A stretch of DNA of 64,000 nucleotides from Liquidambar formosana (Eukaryota > Streptophyta > Magnoliopsida > Saxifragales > Altingiaceae): positions 26,764,717-26,828,716 of the forward strand of contig CM077828.1 of the NCBI GenBank assembly GCA_039720395.1, given 5' to 3'. The number at the start of each line of letters is the position of its first letter. The stretch's first letter is position 1. The notes below the pieces were generated by a model. The model had not been told where the DNA came from, ran no database searches, and worked only from the letters and a program-made list of their open reading frames with translations. The position numbers and the translations under genes are program-made. Positions 1-11,262 of the stretch are shown here, piece after piece.

Positions 1-396
1 TTTATGTTCACACGTTTTTATTTATAAAAGGTGTAGATTTTGCAAAAACAGTATAAAAATTGGTTCTTCAGAAAAAAAACAAAAAAAAAAAAAAAAAAAA
101 AAACACCTTCCTGCATCCATTCTCGATTTCGATATGTTGCACCAACTTACGCAGAGATAATATAAGATGATTTATTATTTTTTTAATAAATTAGTACCAC
201 AACACTGGCTCATCTTGTAATAATAATCGAAAACGTCATATTAATTTAATTTATATTGGGCCAGAGCTAGGCCCAAGGAAAGTTGTTTTTTCCTTTTCTT
301 TTACATATAAAATAGTATAACTAATTTTAATTAATTATTTACAAATCATTCTATATAAAATAATCATTGAACCAACCTTTATCAAGCATGTCAAAC

Positions 397-512
397 TAGG
401 CAATTGGGACTAGTTTAGTAGGAAGGGAAGTTGAGGTAAAAGATAGGAATATGATAAGTTAGGGATTTGAATCCTTCCCATTATACCAAAAAGAAAAAAG
501 AGAAAAAAAGAA
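397..512 (+). mobile_element. tRNA-derived SINE, copy 1
   Basis: A short element of about 116 bp has an A-box-like stretch (better preserved in copy 2, TAGCTTAGTAGG), a B-box-like GATTYGAATCC, and an A-rich 3' tail. It is flanked by a 10-bp direct repeat CATGTCAAAC at 387-396 and 513-522, as expected for LINE-mediated insertion. The A and B boxes are recognised RNA polymerase III promoter elements of tRNA-derived SINEs. I did not match it to a named family. Confidence 0.65.
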
Positions 513-519
513 CATGTCA

Positions 520-723
520 AACAAGATTTAGAAAGTACTAAACTTTGTACAATTGTATTGTTTCAGCCCAAAATAAAATCTGGAGAAGAACCTGAGTAGG
601 AAAAGTTAGGGATTTGAATCCCTCCTGTTGTACAAAAAAAAAAAAAATCAATAAAATGCATAACAAACAAGATTTAGAAAGAACTAATGTACAATTGTAT
701 TGTTTTGGCCCAAAATAAAATCT
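520..723 (+). repeat. 60-bp direct repeats flanking a truncated SINE
   Basis: Two imperfect copies of a segment of about 60 bp (520-582 and 665-723, both ending in the AAAATAAAATCT motif) flank a shorter SINE-like piece with its own B-box-like GGATTTGAATCCC and poly-A tail (about 593-650). The same arrangement is in copy 2 near 46280-46475. It looks like a second SINE fragment within a locally duplicated target, older than the segmental duplication. Confidence 0.5.
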
Positions 724-1432
724 ATGAAAGAAGAGGGCGCTATTGCAACCCCTCAACTCTATTTACACACCCCACTTCTTTCAAGTTTTCAAGGTATTAT
801 TAAAAGTATAAAAGATTTTCATAAAAACTAGCTGTATTGTTCATTTAAAGAATAAATAAATAATCAATCTTGTAGAAGAGAGTTTTTTCAAAATTTGTTG
901 TTAAAGCATACTTTTTGGCTATTTACGGTTTTTATTTCATTTTTACGTAAACGAAAATCATAAGTGGCCAAAAAATGACTTAAACAACATATTTGGGAGA
1001 AAAAAAATCTCTACAAAATTATTCAAAATGATATTTTCAAATGGATAATATGACGAGTTTGCATGAAAACTTTTTTATATTTTTTTATAAAATCTTAAAA
1101 AAACTTAAAATAAGTATAGTGTATAAATAAAATTGAGAGATTACAATACTCGCGCCCACTGAAGAATTTAAGTCTAGCTCAACCCTAAGGCCCCTTAAGA
1201 TTTTCGTAGCCCACCAAGCCATCCTCTAGTACAAGTAGGTGATATATTAGAACCTAATAGAACGGTTCTTTAGGACTTATGTTTCCGTTTACAAAACGTT
1301 TTAAGTTCGACTTTTTATCATTTTGAAATCCCTCTACCGGTCAAATTGGATGAGGATATTCTGCATTTTTTTTCCCTTTCCATTTTTTCCCGTTTTCCTG
1401 ATTTTTTTAAATTTAAAATAACAAATAAGCAT
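724..1432. other. Gene-free AT-rich stretch
   Basis: No coding region or element boundary is recognised here. Short open frames are interrupted and have no family resemblance. The equivalent stretch in copy 2 is about 46476-47160. Confidence 0.5.
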
Positions 1433-1742
1433 CTTTTTTTCTTTTTTTCTTTTTTTTTTTTTTTAAAAATCCAGAAAGAGAGCTAAAAGCATCAAAGAGG
1501 AACAATGAATCCCAACTAGGTTGGCACCCAAAGCACTCACCATCATCTGCCTTTAGCTCCAAATTTTATTGAAAAAAAAAAGAAAACTAAAGTAAATAAG
1601 AAAGCATACAAGAAGATAAGGAAGTAAAAACCAAACTGTCTGGTCTTGGTGGCTTATAATGCCACAATCCAGCTCACATAGGAAGAATAAAAAGACATTC
1701 GAAGACTCTCCAACAAGAAGAAAACCAGCTTCAAAAAAAAGC

Positions 1743-1930
1743 TTAAGAGACAAATCTATAAAAAGGAAGCCCCAACATATCTCTAGTAAGCTTAGAAGGA
1801 ACAACACCAGAGTTTGCATTCCACCAAGTAAGATCAAAAAAATTGAGAGCCAAATTAGCTATTTTGTCTGCAACAGAATTACCTTCTCTGTAAATATGAG
1901 AAAAAATCACATTCATCTTCTTAATGAGAG
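1743..1930 (-). pseudogene. LINE RNase H-like fragment (copy 1)
   Basis: The minus-strand translation contains the motif SHIYREGNSVADKIAN followed by a short C-terminal part ending LPFYRF. This matches the C-terminal part of the plant retrotransposon RNase H-like domain (RVT_3 type; consensus H-x-x-R-E-x-N-x-x-A-D-x-L-A). Only the last quarter of the domain remains; the reverse transcriptase is missing, as expected for a 5'-truncated LINE insertion. About 300 bp on the 3' side toward 1433 is probably the element's untranslated tail, ending near poly-T/A tracts. Confidence 0.65.
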
Positions 1931-2298
1931 AAAAAATCACAAACAAGCATCTTTTAAAACTATGTAGTTTTTGACTTTTGACAAGCAAGAAAAAAGTGGA
2001 GTGATCAATCAAAAAGTTAAATTGATCTTAATCCTTAATTGATTGGAAACAGACTTTCACCTTGTTTGTGATCTATGGATTGATTAGGCCAAATCCAAAA
2101 TATCATGACCTTTAACATGAAATGAACAAAATTCAAAAGAAAAATGCTAGACATCCTGAATTCGGGATGCTCGAATAGACACATAGGTGGATCCCATAGT
2201 GGTGGACCCGATAGAAGATCTTTTTTAGTACAATAAGAGGTGTTCGAATCATCCCTAATCTATCCTATACCTATATTTTTATGCACTTGGATTTCTTG

Positions 2299-2330
2299 CT
2301 ATGCACATCCAATAGTTGGGATGTGCATAG
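2299..2330. repeat. Perfect 12-bp hairpin
   Basis: CTATGCACATCC and its exact reverse complement are separated by 8 bases. Related TGCACA/GCACATCCC motifs lie nearby at 2280-2390, suggesting a worn foldback element. The hairpin is also present in copy 2 (about 48049-48080). Confidence 0.6.
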
Positions 2331-3203
2331 TTAATGGGATTAACTGTACATAGTACAACTAAGCACATCCCAATTATTACTGTGCACAACACCATAGCTT
2401 GCTTGGGAACTTAAAAAACTGGATCAAATTAGATATCTAGTTTTTAAGAAAACCAACTCATAGTTTGAAAAAAATTGTGTTTATACCTTATTTTCATAAC
2501 AAAATTAAACTGTTTAGGAGGAAAAAAAGATTTACCAAATAATGGAAAATTAAAATTGGTCAAACTTATCCTCAACTGATCAAGTTTTCAAATTTGCCAA
2601 ATAACCTCAATTCCAAATCCCAATGCACCTTCTACCCTACTCCTCTCACTATTAGACTAGCTCCTGTCCCCACAATTCAACCCCACCTGGTGGGTCCGTC
2701 CGAGGACAGGGGCCATAGAACGTGGACACTGGACAGTAGTGCAATGAAGAGTGGGGTATCACTGGATCAGGCTTACCATATGGCTAGCATTCACACAACA
2801 TTTTCCATACGAGGTGATGTAACAATAATCACGTGACCTTGTTCCCCCTGTTACTATCCTGCGGGCCCATAAACGTGTCGGGTGTGTGAGCGTCGGCGTT
2901 GGCTGATTAAATGTTCTCTCGGGGAGACTTTGACTTCCAGCCCAGCAAAAATACAAGGAAGGATGACTTTGACTAGTCAATATCGTACGGACTCACTTGG
3001 TGTTAGCTTTTGATTGGATGGGAATATATGATAATAGAACCAGAGAGGTAGTTTAGATTATTAAGTGGGAGTTCGTATAAAATAGTTTGATGAGGTAATT
3101 GACTTCATAATATTATAATGAGCATGTCGTAGTATACTATGGATTCACATTTGTCATTATATTGACATGATATTGTCACATTGATTGTAAAAAAATAACA
3201 AAT
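2331..3203. other. Gene-free stretch with GC-richer island
   Basis: The segment at about 2640-2960 is clearly less AT-rich than its surroundings. It holds short overlapping open frames on both strands, conserved in copy 2 only because the copies are recent. No protein family is recognisable and no element boundary is seen. Confidence 0.4.
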
Positions 3204-3212
3204 TTTATTTTA

Positions 3213-3494
3213 GGGTAAATTATAAGAAATCTCCCTCGTGTGTAACCTTTCTACACGTAATTTTTTTGAAGAAAATTAAGTTTCAATGTACCTAGACAAC
3301 TTATAAATTGAACAATTAACACCATCGTTAATTGCCATTTATGAAATTAACAGATGTGACGTTTTTCTATCTAATTTCATAAATAACGATTACTAATAGC
3401 ATCAATTGTTAAATTTATAAACAACCTAATTTTTTTCTTGGAGAGGTTACAAGAAAAATGATTAAACATTAGGAAGGTTTCTTGTCATTTACCC
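3213..3494. mobile_element. Mutator-type MITE (copy 1)
   Basis: The 282-bp foldback element begins GGGTAAAT and ends ATTTACCC, with arms that stay complementary over most of its length. It is flanked by a perfect 9-bp target duplication TTTATTTTA (3204-3212 and 3495-3503). A 9-bp duplication with long terminal inverted repeats is the hallmark of Mutator-like elements. It is present at the same place in copy 2, so insertion preceded the segmental duplication. Confidence 0.85.
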
Positions 3495-3503
3495 TTTATT
3501 TTA

Positions 3504-6500
3504 CAATGTGAGTAATATTATTATGGGTCCTACAAAGGTGAGCCCAAAACACAAAGAAGACTCAAATTAACTCTTTGGGCACTTATTCATTTTATAAGGT
3601 GTGCCCTCTCTCTCTTTAAAAAAATAAAATATTTTTGTTTTGTTTTTTTCTTAGATAAATAGGTATTTGAAGAGTAAACACTTATCCCCAAATTGTATAT
3701 ATATTTTTTTGGTGGGATAATAAAAGAAAAAGAAAAAGGATAGACGAAGAAATCAGTCGTGTTGATTCTATTTGGACGTGATCATAATAACTCGCCTACC
3801 AATTAAGGAACTAATGACAGAATGTGTCTAGACGAACCCACAAAAGAGAAAGTTATAAGTACTTCATCAACTCGTTTGAGGTGCACCATAACTTCACTTC
3901 AATCCTATCGAAAGTTAATGTTGGTAACTTCGGTATAGGAGATCCTAATATCACATTAGCAAATTCCCATAACTATCTATAGCATGAAAAGATTAAGGAG
4001 GTATAATTTGATTGGCCCACTGTAGTAAAATATGATAACCAAACTTTGGATCAATCATTTATGGCAAGATATTTTGGACGGTTGGAGAATTAGCCTGTTA
4101 AGCTTATGATAGCCGCCCGAAAAATTTAAGTGAGATCGAGTGGGTGGTGTCCGTAGGTTTGACCAACCATTTGCCTATCTCCATACTTGACTTTGCCCTA
4201 GTTCATACAAGGGCGAAGTCAAGAAACAACCTCAGCGGCAATATTTTTTACAATTTATGACGTTTTAGTGATCATTTTTTAAATTAATACCATATAAAAG
4301 ATATTTTTTGTCAATTTATACAAATTAACTATATATGTACTTCAAAATAACTACTAATTTCTTTTATTTGGTATTAAGTTGGGAAATGACTATCAAAAAA
4401 GAAAAATATTAAGAAAAATTTTTTTTTTTTGGTTGAAATTTTCAAGTGGGGATAGAACATAAACCTAATTTTGAAATCCTAAATTTTGACTAATGTTGGC
4501 GAGGGCCAACTTTTTAGGCTTAAATTATTTTGTCAAGTTTTTCTAATTCTAAGTGTCAAATTGTTCAAACAAAAACATTATATTGGAATTTAAAGTAGAA
4601 TATCAAATTTACGGTTAACTTATTTAAATGGTTCATTGGGTTTTATAAAATTAAATAGTTTTTAGTTCAAAATTTTTATAAACAATTCATGAAACGTAAA
4701 GAAAAGTGAAAGCCGAAGATTATTTATTTATTTATTTATTTTTTTTATTTCAAACAAGAGGAAATTTGTGTATGTACTCACGAAGAGTTGAAATCGAGAC
4801 TTCTGCAAATCCTACACCCCTATTAGGATGAGACATGCCAGTAAACCTGAGCGTCATTGGACAAGGCCAAAGACTTAATCACCTAAAGTTTGCATATTAG
4901 GCCTCTAAGTCTTGTTTCCATGCCTAAAATTGGGTTTTAGGTGTGAAGAAAATTTGTATAAAGGGTAGTGTGAACTGTAAACTTTATCTGAAAAATTAGT
5001 GAACCGCAAAACACGAAGACTCCAAAAACATATACTAAACTGGCTTTTGGTATGGAAATTAGCCAACAAAAACCCTAGGACTTAACATGCTTGATAAACC
5101 CTTGGGAGACCCGTCCTACATAAACTATCATTGCGTTACTAAATTTCAACAATTTCAAAATTGTAAAAAAGAATTAAATATAAGAACTCAAGCAAACAAA
5201 ATATATTTATCCAATATGTTGAACGATCAAATCGCTCTAAAGATCACACATAATTAGTAAAGCTAAATTTATTTAACATGATAAGTGTAAAATAGCAACA
5301 ATCAAATACAATACCGTAGTATATAACAAAAATATAGTTTGGAAATAACCTATATTTTGGATCAATGCACATTAAAATGTATTTTTTGATTATTGTAATC
5401 CCTCTTCGATATCCCATGCAAAAGCATATGCAAAAATAAACAAAATTATTTGACCTCCCATAATATTTGTAGGGGAGCCACCTAAAGCATTTTATCCACT
5501 TATTCTTTTTTTAAATAAATAAATAAGTATTGTGTTTTTCTAAGATAGAAACTTGTTTGGAAAAGTGAAACACATAAACCTACGGTGCCTAGGCACACGC
5601 ATTGACACATATACAAAATCCTATAACTACATTAACATGAAGAGAATTAGGACACGTAATTTGATTGGCCAAACTTTTTGCGCTAATCAATTTAAACATT
5701 GATTAATTAAGGTAAGGTAATTAATTTTGGTCGGTTGGAGAAATAATGGGCATTTTCTCCTTTTCTCTTGTTTTTGAAGACAAGTGAGGAAAACAAGCAT
5801 ATCAGAAACCAAAAAGTCACAAAAGTTTCCATTGTTCATTAGCTACAAGTCAAGAAACAGGCTGGTTCTAATTTCCAAGTACACGTTTTTTCTGCCTAAT
5901 AAAGTTGCGGTTACCTTAGGCCGAAATGTCTGCCAAAAAATTTGTTTTTCTCACCACCAAAATCGTACCTTAAGCCAGTCAAAATCATGAAAACAAAGAA
6001 AACTTTGGTAGTCCTCAATCAAGGTGAATTTGGTGGTTCTTGTCTGCGCTAGCCCTGCACGGCGCTGCATGTGGAAAACGATCACTAATTAGGAAATTAA
6101 TTTTCCATTAATGTAATTATCTTTCTCTGATGACCCCAAAACTCGACGGTAATGTTGGTAGGCCTGCCAACATGTTGAACAAAGCCCATCTTGTGGAGCC
6201 CAAGCCTTGAGTGATTAATCATTTTGATTAGGAAATAACGTCATCTCCACTTTTCCACATCGTTGGAAATAAAAAATTTAAGGGAAGCATTTTATATTTA
6301 TATTTATTTTTATTTAAGGGGAAGGGAAGTATATTGGAATACACCAAAAGTTCATTAGAGAAATGTAAAAATTAAGTTATTACCAGCGGAAACAACGTTA
6401 AATTCAAATATTAGGATTTGTTTGGGAACTTCAAAAACTCGATTAAACTGGGTCTGGTCCATAACTGTTATTTGAGTTTTAAATAAATCAAGTTATAGTT

Positions 6501-7490
6501 GGTTTAAAAAAAAATTGTGTTTATATATTGTTTTCAAAATAAAGCTGAACTGATTAGTAGGAAAAATAGATTTACCAAACAGTGTAAAGTCAAAACTGGC
6601 CAAACTTATCCTCAGCTGGTCAAGTTTTCAGGTTTGCCAAACAATCTCTTAGTCGAAGTCTTCAACCCAAAAGAGGGGGGAAAAAAACAAGAAGCTAAAA
6701 TCCACCAAGGAGCTCTTGATCTTTTTTTTAAAAAATTTTTAGGGGTTAAAGTTAAGGAACACATACAACATGTTGACAATGAAAACTAACTAGCAGAAAG
6801 CATGCTAAAATTAAAGATTAACGCTATCATTTTGAAGATTAATTAACTATAATCAAGTTTTTTGAACAAAATTGAAAAATTAGTATGTTCAACTACTATA
6901 CGTAAGTCTAGAGAACGAATGAGCTGATGATGACATTGTCCTTATAATTCACATGTAATTTGGAAGAAAATATCCCTCTGAAGTACAATGTAAAAACTAT
7001 ATAAACCTTCTTATCTAATTGAAATATGTACTCTACGCCCATTGGCCCGTTTTCTTAATTTTGGCATTCGAGGATGACTAGCTGTTTCGGACAAAAAGAA
7101 AAAGGAAGAAAAAATGTGTTCACATTTTAGCATACTTTCTTTCTTTGGAAAGTGGCATCGATTAGTCCTAATCAGTTAGGTGGCACATGAAAAATGACAG
7201 AGGTAAAGAAATTATGATGCTTAAGTGCAACATTGTCATATTTAAAGGGATTTGCCCTGCAGAATCACATAGCCATCATTTAATCTTGAATTCCAAAACT
7301 TTTTTTTCAGAAACAAATGAAGCACTTGGTCTCAATTCGAAGCTGCTTTCCCACATCAATTTCAAAACATTATTAGCTTAGGAAAGAAAAGTGAAATTTA
7401 TGGCTGATTTTTTGGGACTCATTATGAGTATGTGAAAAGAGCCCTGTTTTTACAAGCAAGTTTTGGGTTTGAGTTCTCTTTTGCCAAGTC
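3504..7490. other. Gene-free AT-rich stretch
   Basis: No coding region is supported across these 4 kb. It is AT-rich with poly-A/T runs. A segment near 4205-4490 starts with a CAAGGGCGAAG-like end and its interior resembles the hAT MITE at 43539-43875, so it may be a worn relative, but its right end is not clear. Everything here recurs in copy 2 (49488-53480). Confidence 0.4.
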
Positions 7491-7780
7491 CTTTTCTTTT
7501 TTTCTTTTTTTTTTTTTGATAAGCAAATGATTTATAAATTAGAAATATGAACATTCCTATGATCGACCTCTTCCATAAAGATGGTGGGAGATCGGAGATG
7601 GGAATGTTACCAAAACGGTTACAAAAAGCTGCTCAAGAGGCAAGTTCATGAGTAGCATGGTTAGTTGCTCTAGGAATACATCTAATAACAGAAAAAGATA
7701 ATTTAGTAAGTAAAGATTTCAAATAACAAATATTATGATCAATGAGCCATTGGGATAAAGTCTGCCCTACGTTTTTAGCT
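7491..7780 (-). pseudogene. 5'-truncated LINE with RNase H end (copy 1)
   Basis: Read on the minus strand, this ends in a poly-A tail (the T-run at 7497-7516) and encodes a degenerate RNase H-like C-terminus with the motif RCIPRATNHATHELA (plant RVT_3 consensus R-x-x-N-x-x-A-H-x-L-A), followed by a stop. A diverged third copy of the flanking DNA at 30476-30720 lacks this segment, giving an approximate empty site. It is present in both segmental copies. Confidence 0.65.
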
Positions 7781-7785
7781 AGGAT

Positions 7786-8434
7786 AGTCCATTGAAGAAT
7801 CAGGCATGATGCCTTGATCTGTTAGAGGGATTTGGGATCATGAACTTATTGGTACCACTTGGGCAATTAAGTGCACCAAAAATTATTTTTAATTGAAACT
7901 CTCAAATTCATTGGTAGGGGGAATAATTTTTTGAGTTTGTTTTGATGAAGGATGGCATAATTTCATTAAAGAGCGTGCAATTCCTAGGTATCGTACTCAT
8001 TCAAACATGATGAAAGTTTGTGACATTCATGTACAAAATGGGACCATAGTTTGAGTGGCCTTGATATGAATTGTCAGACTGCACCGGATGTGGAGGCTTT
8101 TCCCTTCTTTTGAGGGGTGCCATACTCCATCTTGCAATAAAGCAACAAAAAAAAAAAGTTTCTTTTTTCGTTTTTCAAGGAACTTTCATACATTCCAATA
8201 TAATGGTTCGATGTGAAAGGCTCCTAATATATAAGTTTCAAATTTTTGATGCAAAATGTTTTGGGTTTGAATAACGAAGATATTCTTAACGTTAATAGAT
8301 GTAGAGTGAACAATGATTATATTTGTATCTATGAGATTAATTGGCCCAATGAATCTATATATCCCTATTTGAAAGGCCAAGGGGGAAAACACAAAAAGCA
8401 AAACAAAAGAACAAAATAAAGAAAAAACTAAAAG

Positions 8435-8467
<33 letters not shown>

Positions 8468-9225
8468 AGAAGCAATAATCTTCCCTATGGGGGACTCTTT
8501 AGCTAGGAGGTGGGGTTGCATTGGCAAATCAGCCTGATCTCAAAACCTGTATAATGGTTGCATTACTTCAGCTGCAAGCAAATCAGCCCGATCTCAAAAC
8601 CTGTATAATGGTTGCATTGCTTTTGCAGGGATCTAATTGCATTGAATTGCATGCTGTTTGTTTGCTCTTTCTTTTGACTGCACAAACAGTTTCAACACAC
8701 CACGCGCACTTTTTCAGCATGAGCTACTTGAGTGGAGCCTTGCAGTATAATTTTGGGTATGCAGGATACTTCAGACTGGACACTCCAAAGTGAAGGATCT
8801 TGTTCAACAAATGTAGCCTTAACTTCCCCTCTTTTGCATTCGAATCTCTTTATTGACATTTGTGTCTAAACACTTGTTATGATTTTGTGTCATGTTAATT
8901 AGAAGTGGGCAGCATTTGCTTTGAAATGCTAAGACCCAAACAAGAAATTATAATGTTAATTATAATTATTTAGGGAGTGAAAACCATGATTGAATATTCA
9001 TATCTCATTATCAGATGAATGGATTTATGGGTGGACTCTGGTTCATGTATCGTGTAGAACTGTGGATAGTGGGGTTAGTTTGGATCTAACCTTCAACAAA
9101 AGTGAGCTTACCATATCTATGCTTGATATTAAAATAAAAAATATAAACAAAAAACAAAAAAACTTAGGGAGTTTCCTTGACTGAAGTTTTGATTTTCTTC
9201 TATTGAAATTGCAAAGACAATAAAA

Positions 9226-9266
<41 letters not shown>

Positions 9267-9971
9267 AGGAATCAAACCCTTGGATGCTTGCGAAATGATA
9301 TTAGAATAATGGAGGGTTAGTGAAGCAATTAACCCAATGAAATTTTCAAGGTTATCCAATTTTCATTGCAATTAATATATATATATTTTTAATAAGTTCA
9401 ATGCAATTAATATCAATAAGTGGGCTTTCAGGCTGTTATTCCCTCTTCATTGACATTTTAATAAAGTACAGAGGAACAAACCATACATTGATTTATTTAT
9501 TTTTACTTCTATTTCAATAATCATTTTAAATAATTCTATATGTGTTTTTTGCCGGCAGCTAAGGGAAAAATACCATCACCATGACAACAAATTCTCCAAT
9601 CCCCCCCCCCCTCCCCCAACCCACCTTTTTTTCCTTCAACATATGGATCTAAGATTCAAACCTCCAATCTCTCTCTTATAAGAATAAGAGAGATATTTAC
9701 TAGTAAGATAAGACGGTAAAAATAAAAACAAAATTGAAAAATAAAACAAAAACAAACTAGTAAGAAAGGACAGAGCATCTGTTTTATATATAAAATCAAA
9801 TTTATTATTTTTTTTTTGGTAAGTTAAAATCAAATTTATTGAGTGATGGAAAACCTCAGAACAAAGCAGTTGAAATTCAATTTCTATAGCACCAGAGGCT
9901 GACAGTACCATAACACTAAAAGCACCCAAAGCCAATGGTATATGAAAATGACGAAATTAAACAATTAGTCC
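7786..9971. other. Gene-free stretch downstream of BURP copy 1
   Basis: No supported gene. Notable sequence includes poly-A runs at about 8430-8465 and 9229-9264, the 54-bp tandem duplication at 8524-8631 and a C-run near 9601. The part next to 9971 should contain the 3' untranslated region of the minus-strand BURP gene. Confidence 0.45.
8524..8631. repeat. 54-bp tandem duplication, copy-1-specific
   Basis: Two adjacent units starting GCAAATCAGCC at 8524 and 8578 differ by a few bases. Copy 2 has a single unit at about 54498-54560, so this arose (or was lost) after the segmental duplication. Confidence 0.8.
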
Positions 9972-11229
9972 TCAATCAGCAGTGGGCCAAGTCATGTCAT
10001 TCTCAAAGATCCAATGGCACACCTCAATGAGCCCAGGGCTCGACCCCAGTGCCACAAATGCACCATGCCCTTGACTCCAAGCTGACGTGTCAATATGACA
10101 GATGGCAACACCATGATTAATCTTTGCTTTGCTCTCCACATTCAGTATATCCACCTTATAGACCCTAACCTTAGGAACAGAGTGACAATAATACAGTAAG
10201 TACGGGAACAGGCTCTGATGACACGATACTGATTTGGTCACTTTTCCACCGTTGATTCTTCTGACTTTTCCGGTCATCACATTTTCCTTTGATCCATTTA
10301 CATTTTGGGTGGTTCGGACCACAATGTCATGGCCCAAGACCGAGACAGCGAAGTCTATCATGTCCTCGACCGAGCTCACGCAGCGCTTGGTCTCACCCTG
10401 GCTCGGAGCCCGCTCACATTCGGCTAGCGCGTTTGTTATCACGTGTTCCATGGTTGAATTCTCCTGCACGTGGAAAATTTCCTTGAGCGATGAGAGAAGG
10501 GAAATCGAAAATGGTAATTTCGATGAAATTGACCGGGGCAAAAACGATCTTTTCGGCATTCTGTCTCGTATGTCGGGCATCACCATAACATTCCCTTCCT
10601 TCAGCATCGACTCCCTGAAGAATTTGCCCCGCTCCACCCATCTATTTACGGAATTGCCACAGTTGTTTGTGACACCACTAGTTGCGGAGCTTGAATTGCT
10701 GTAATGGGAGAAGGTGACACCCTTATCGGCATAGGCCTTGAATGTGCTGTTCAAACTGTAGATTTTGAATCCAACGGCTTGATTCACCGACCCTTTTGCG
10801 TACTCTTTGAACGAGTCTTCTCCCTCGTTGTATGATTTCCCATAATTCGCAAAACTCGCCTTCGCAGAGTTGGAATTCTTCGCATAAGATTGAAATGTGT
10901 CCACCCCAACATTGGCTTCATCTCTATAATTCGAGAAGCTATCGATTGCAGAGTTACCGCCATTGCCATATCCTTTGAAATTGTTATGTGGTTTGTTTGT
11001 AGAATGTCCATAACCTTTGAAAGTATCGTTTGCACCATTGCCAGACTCGCCATAAGCTAAAAATGTTGATCCAATGGCGTTTGAGTTGTCGCCGTAGTTG
11101 ATGAACTCAGTGGGGACACCATTTCCACTCTTGCCATAGCTGGTAAATGCTTCATCACCTGCAGATCGAGGTGGCTCAACCATTAGGCAATTAAGACAGT
11201 GTGTTGAAAAACATACAAAGGTTATTTTA

Positions 11230-11262
<33 letters not shown>

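Noticed and set aside
431..500. A tRNA gene suggested by A- and B-box-like motifs
   Set aside because: No cloverleaf can be formed and it has an A-rich tail and target duplication, so it is a SINE.
2594..2980. Overlapping open frames on both strands, almost identical in copy 2 (48344-48730), as a possible small gene
   Set aside because: Conservation is explained by the recent duplication; there is no family match, no splice context and no codon bias distinguishable from the background.
4205..4520. hAT MITE suggested by CAAGGGCGAAG start and interior like 43539-43875
   Set aside because: Right terminal repeat and target duplication could not be found; left as a mention only.
10234..10704. 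156-codon plus-strand frame opposite the BURP exon (also at 56112)
   Set aside because: It is antisense to a strongly supported BURP coding exon and is a by-product of that sequence.
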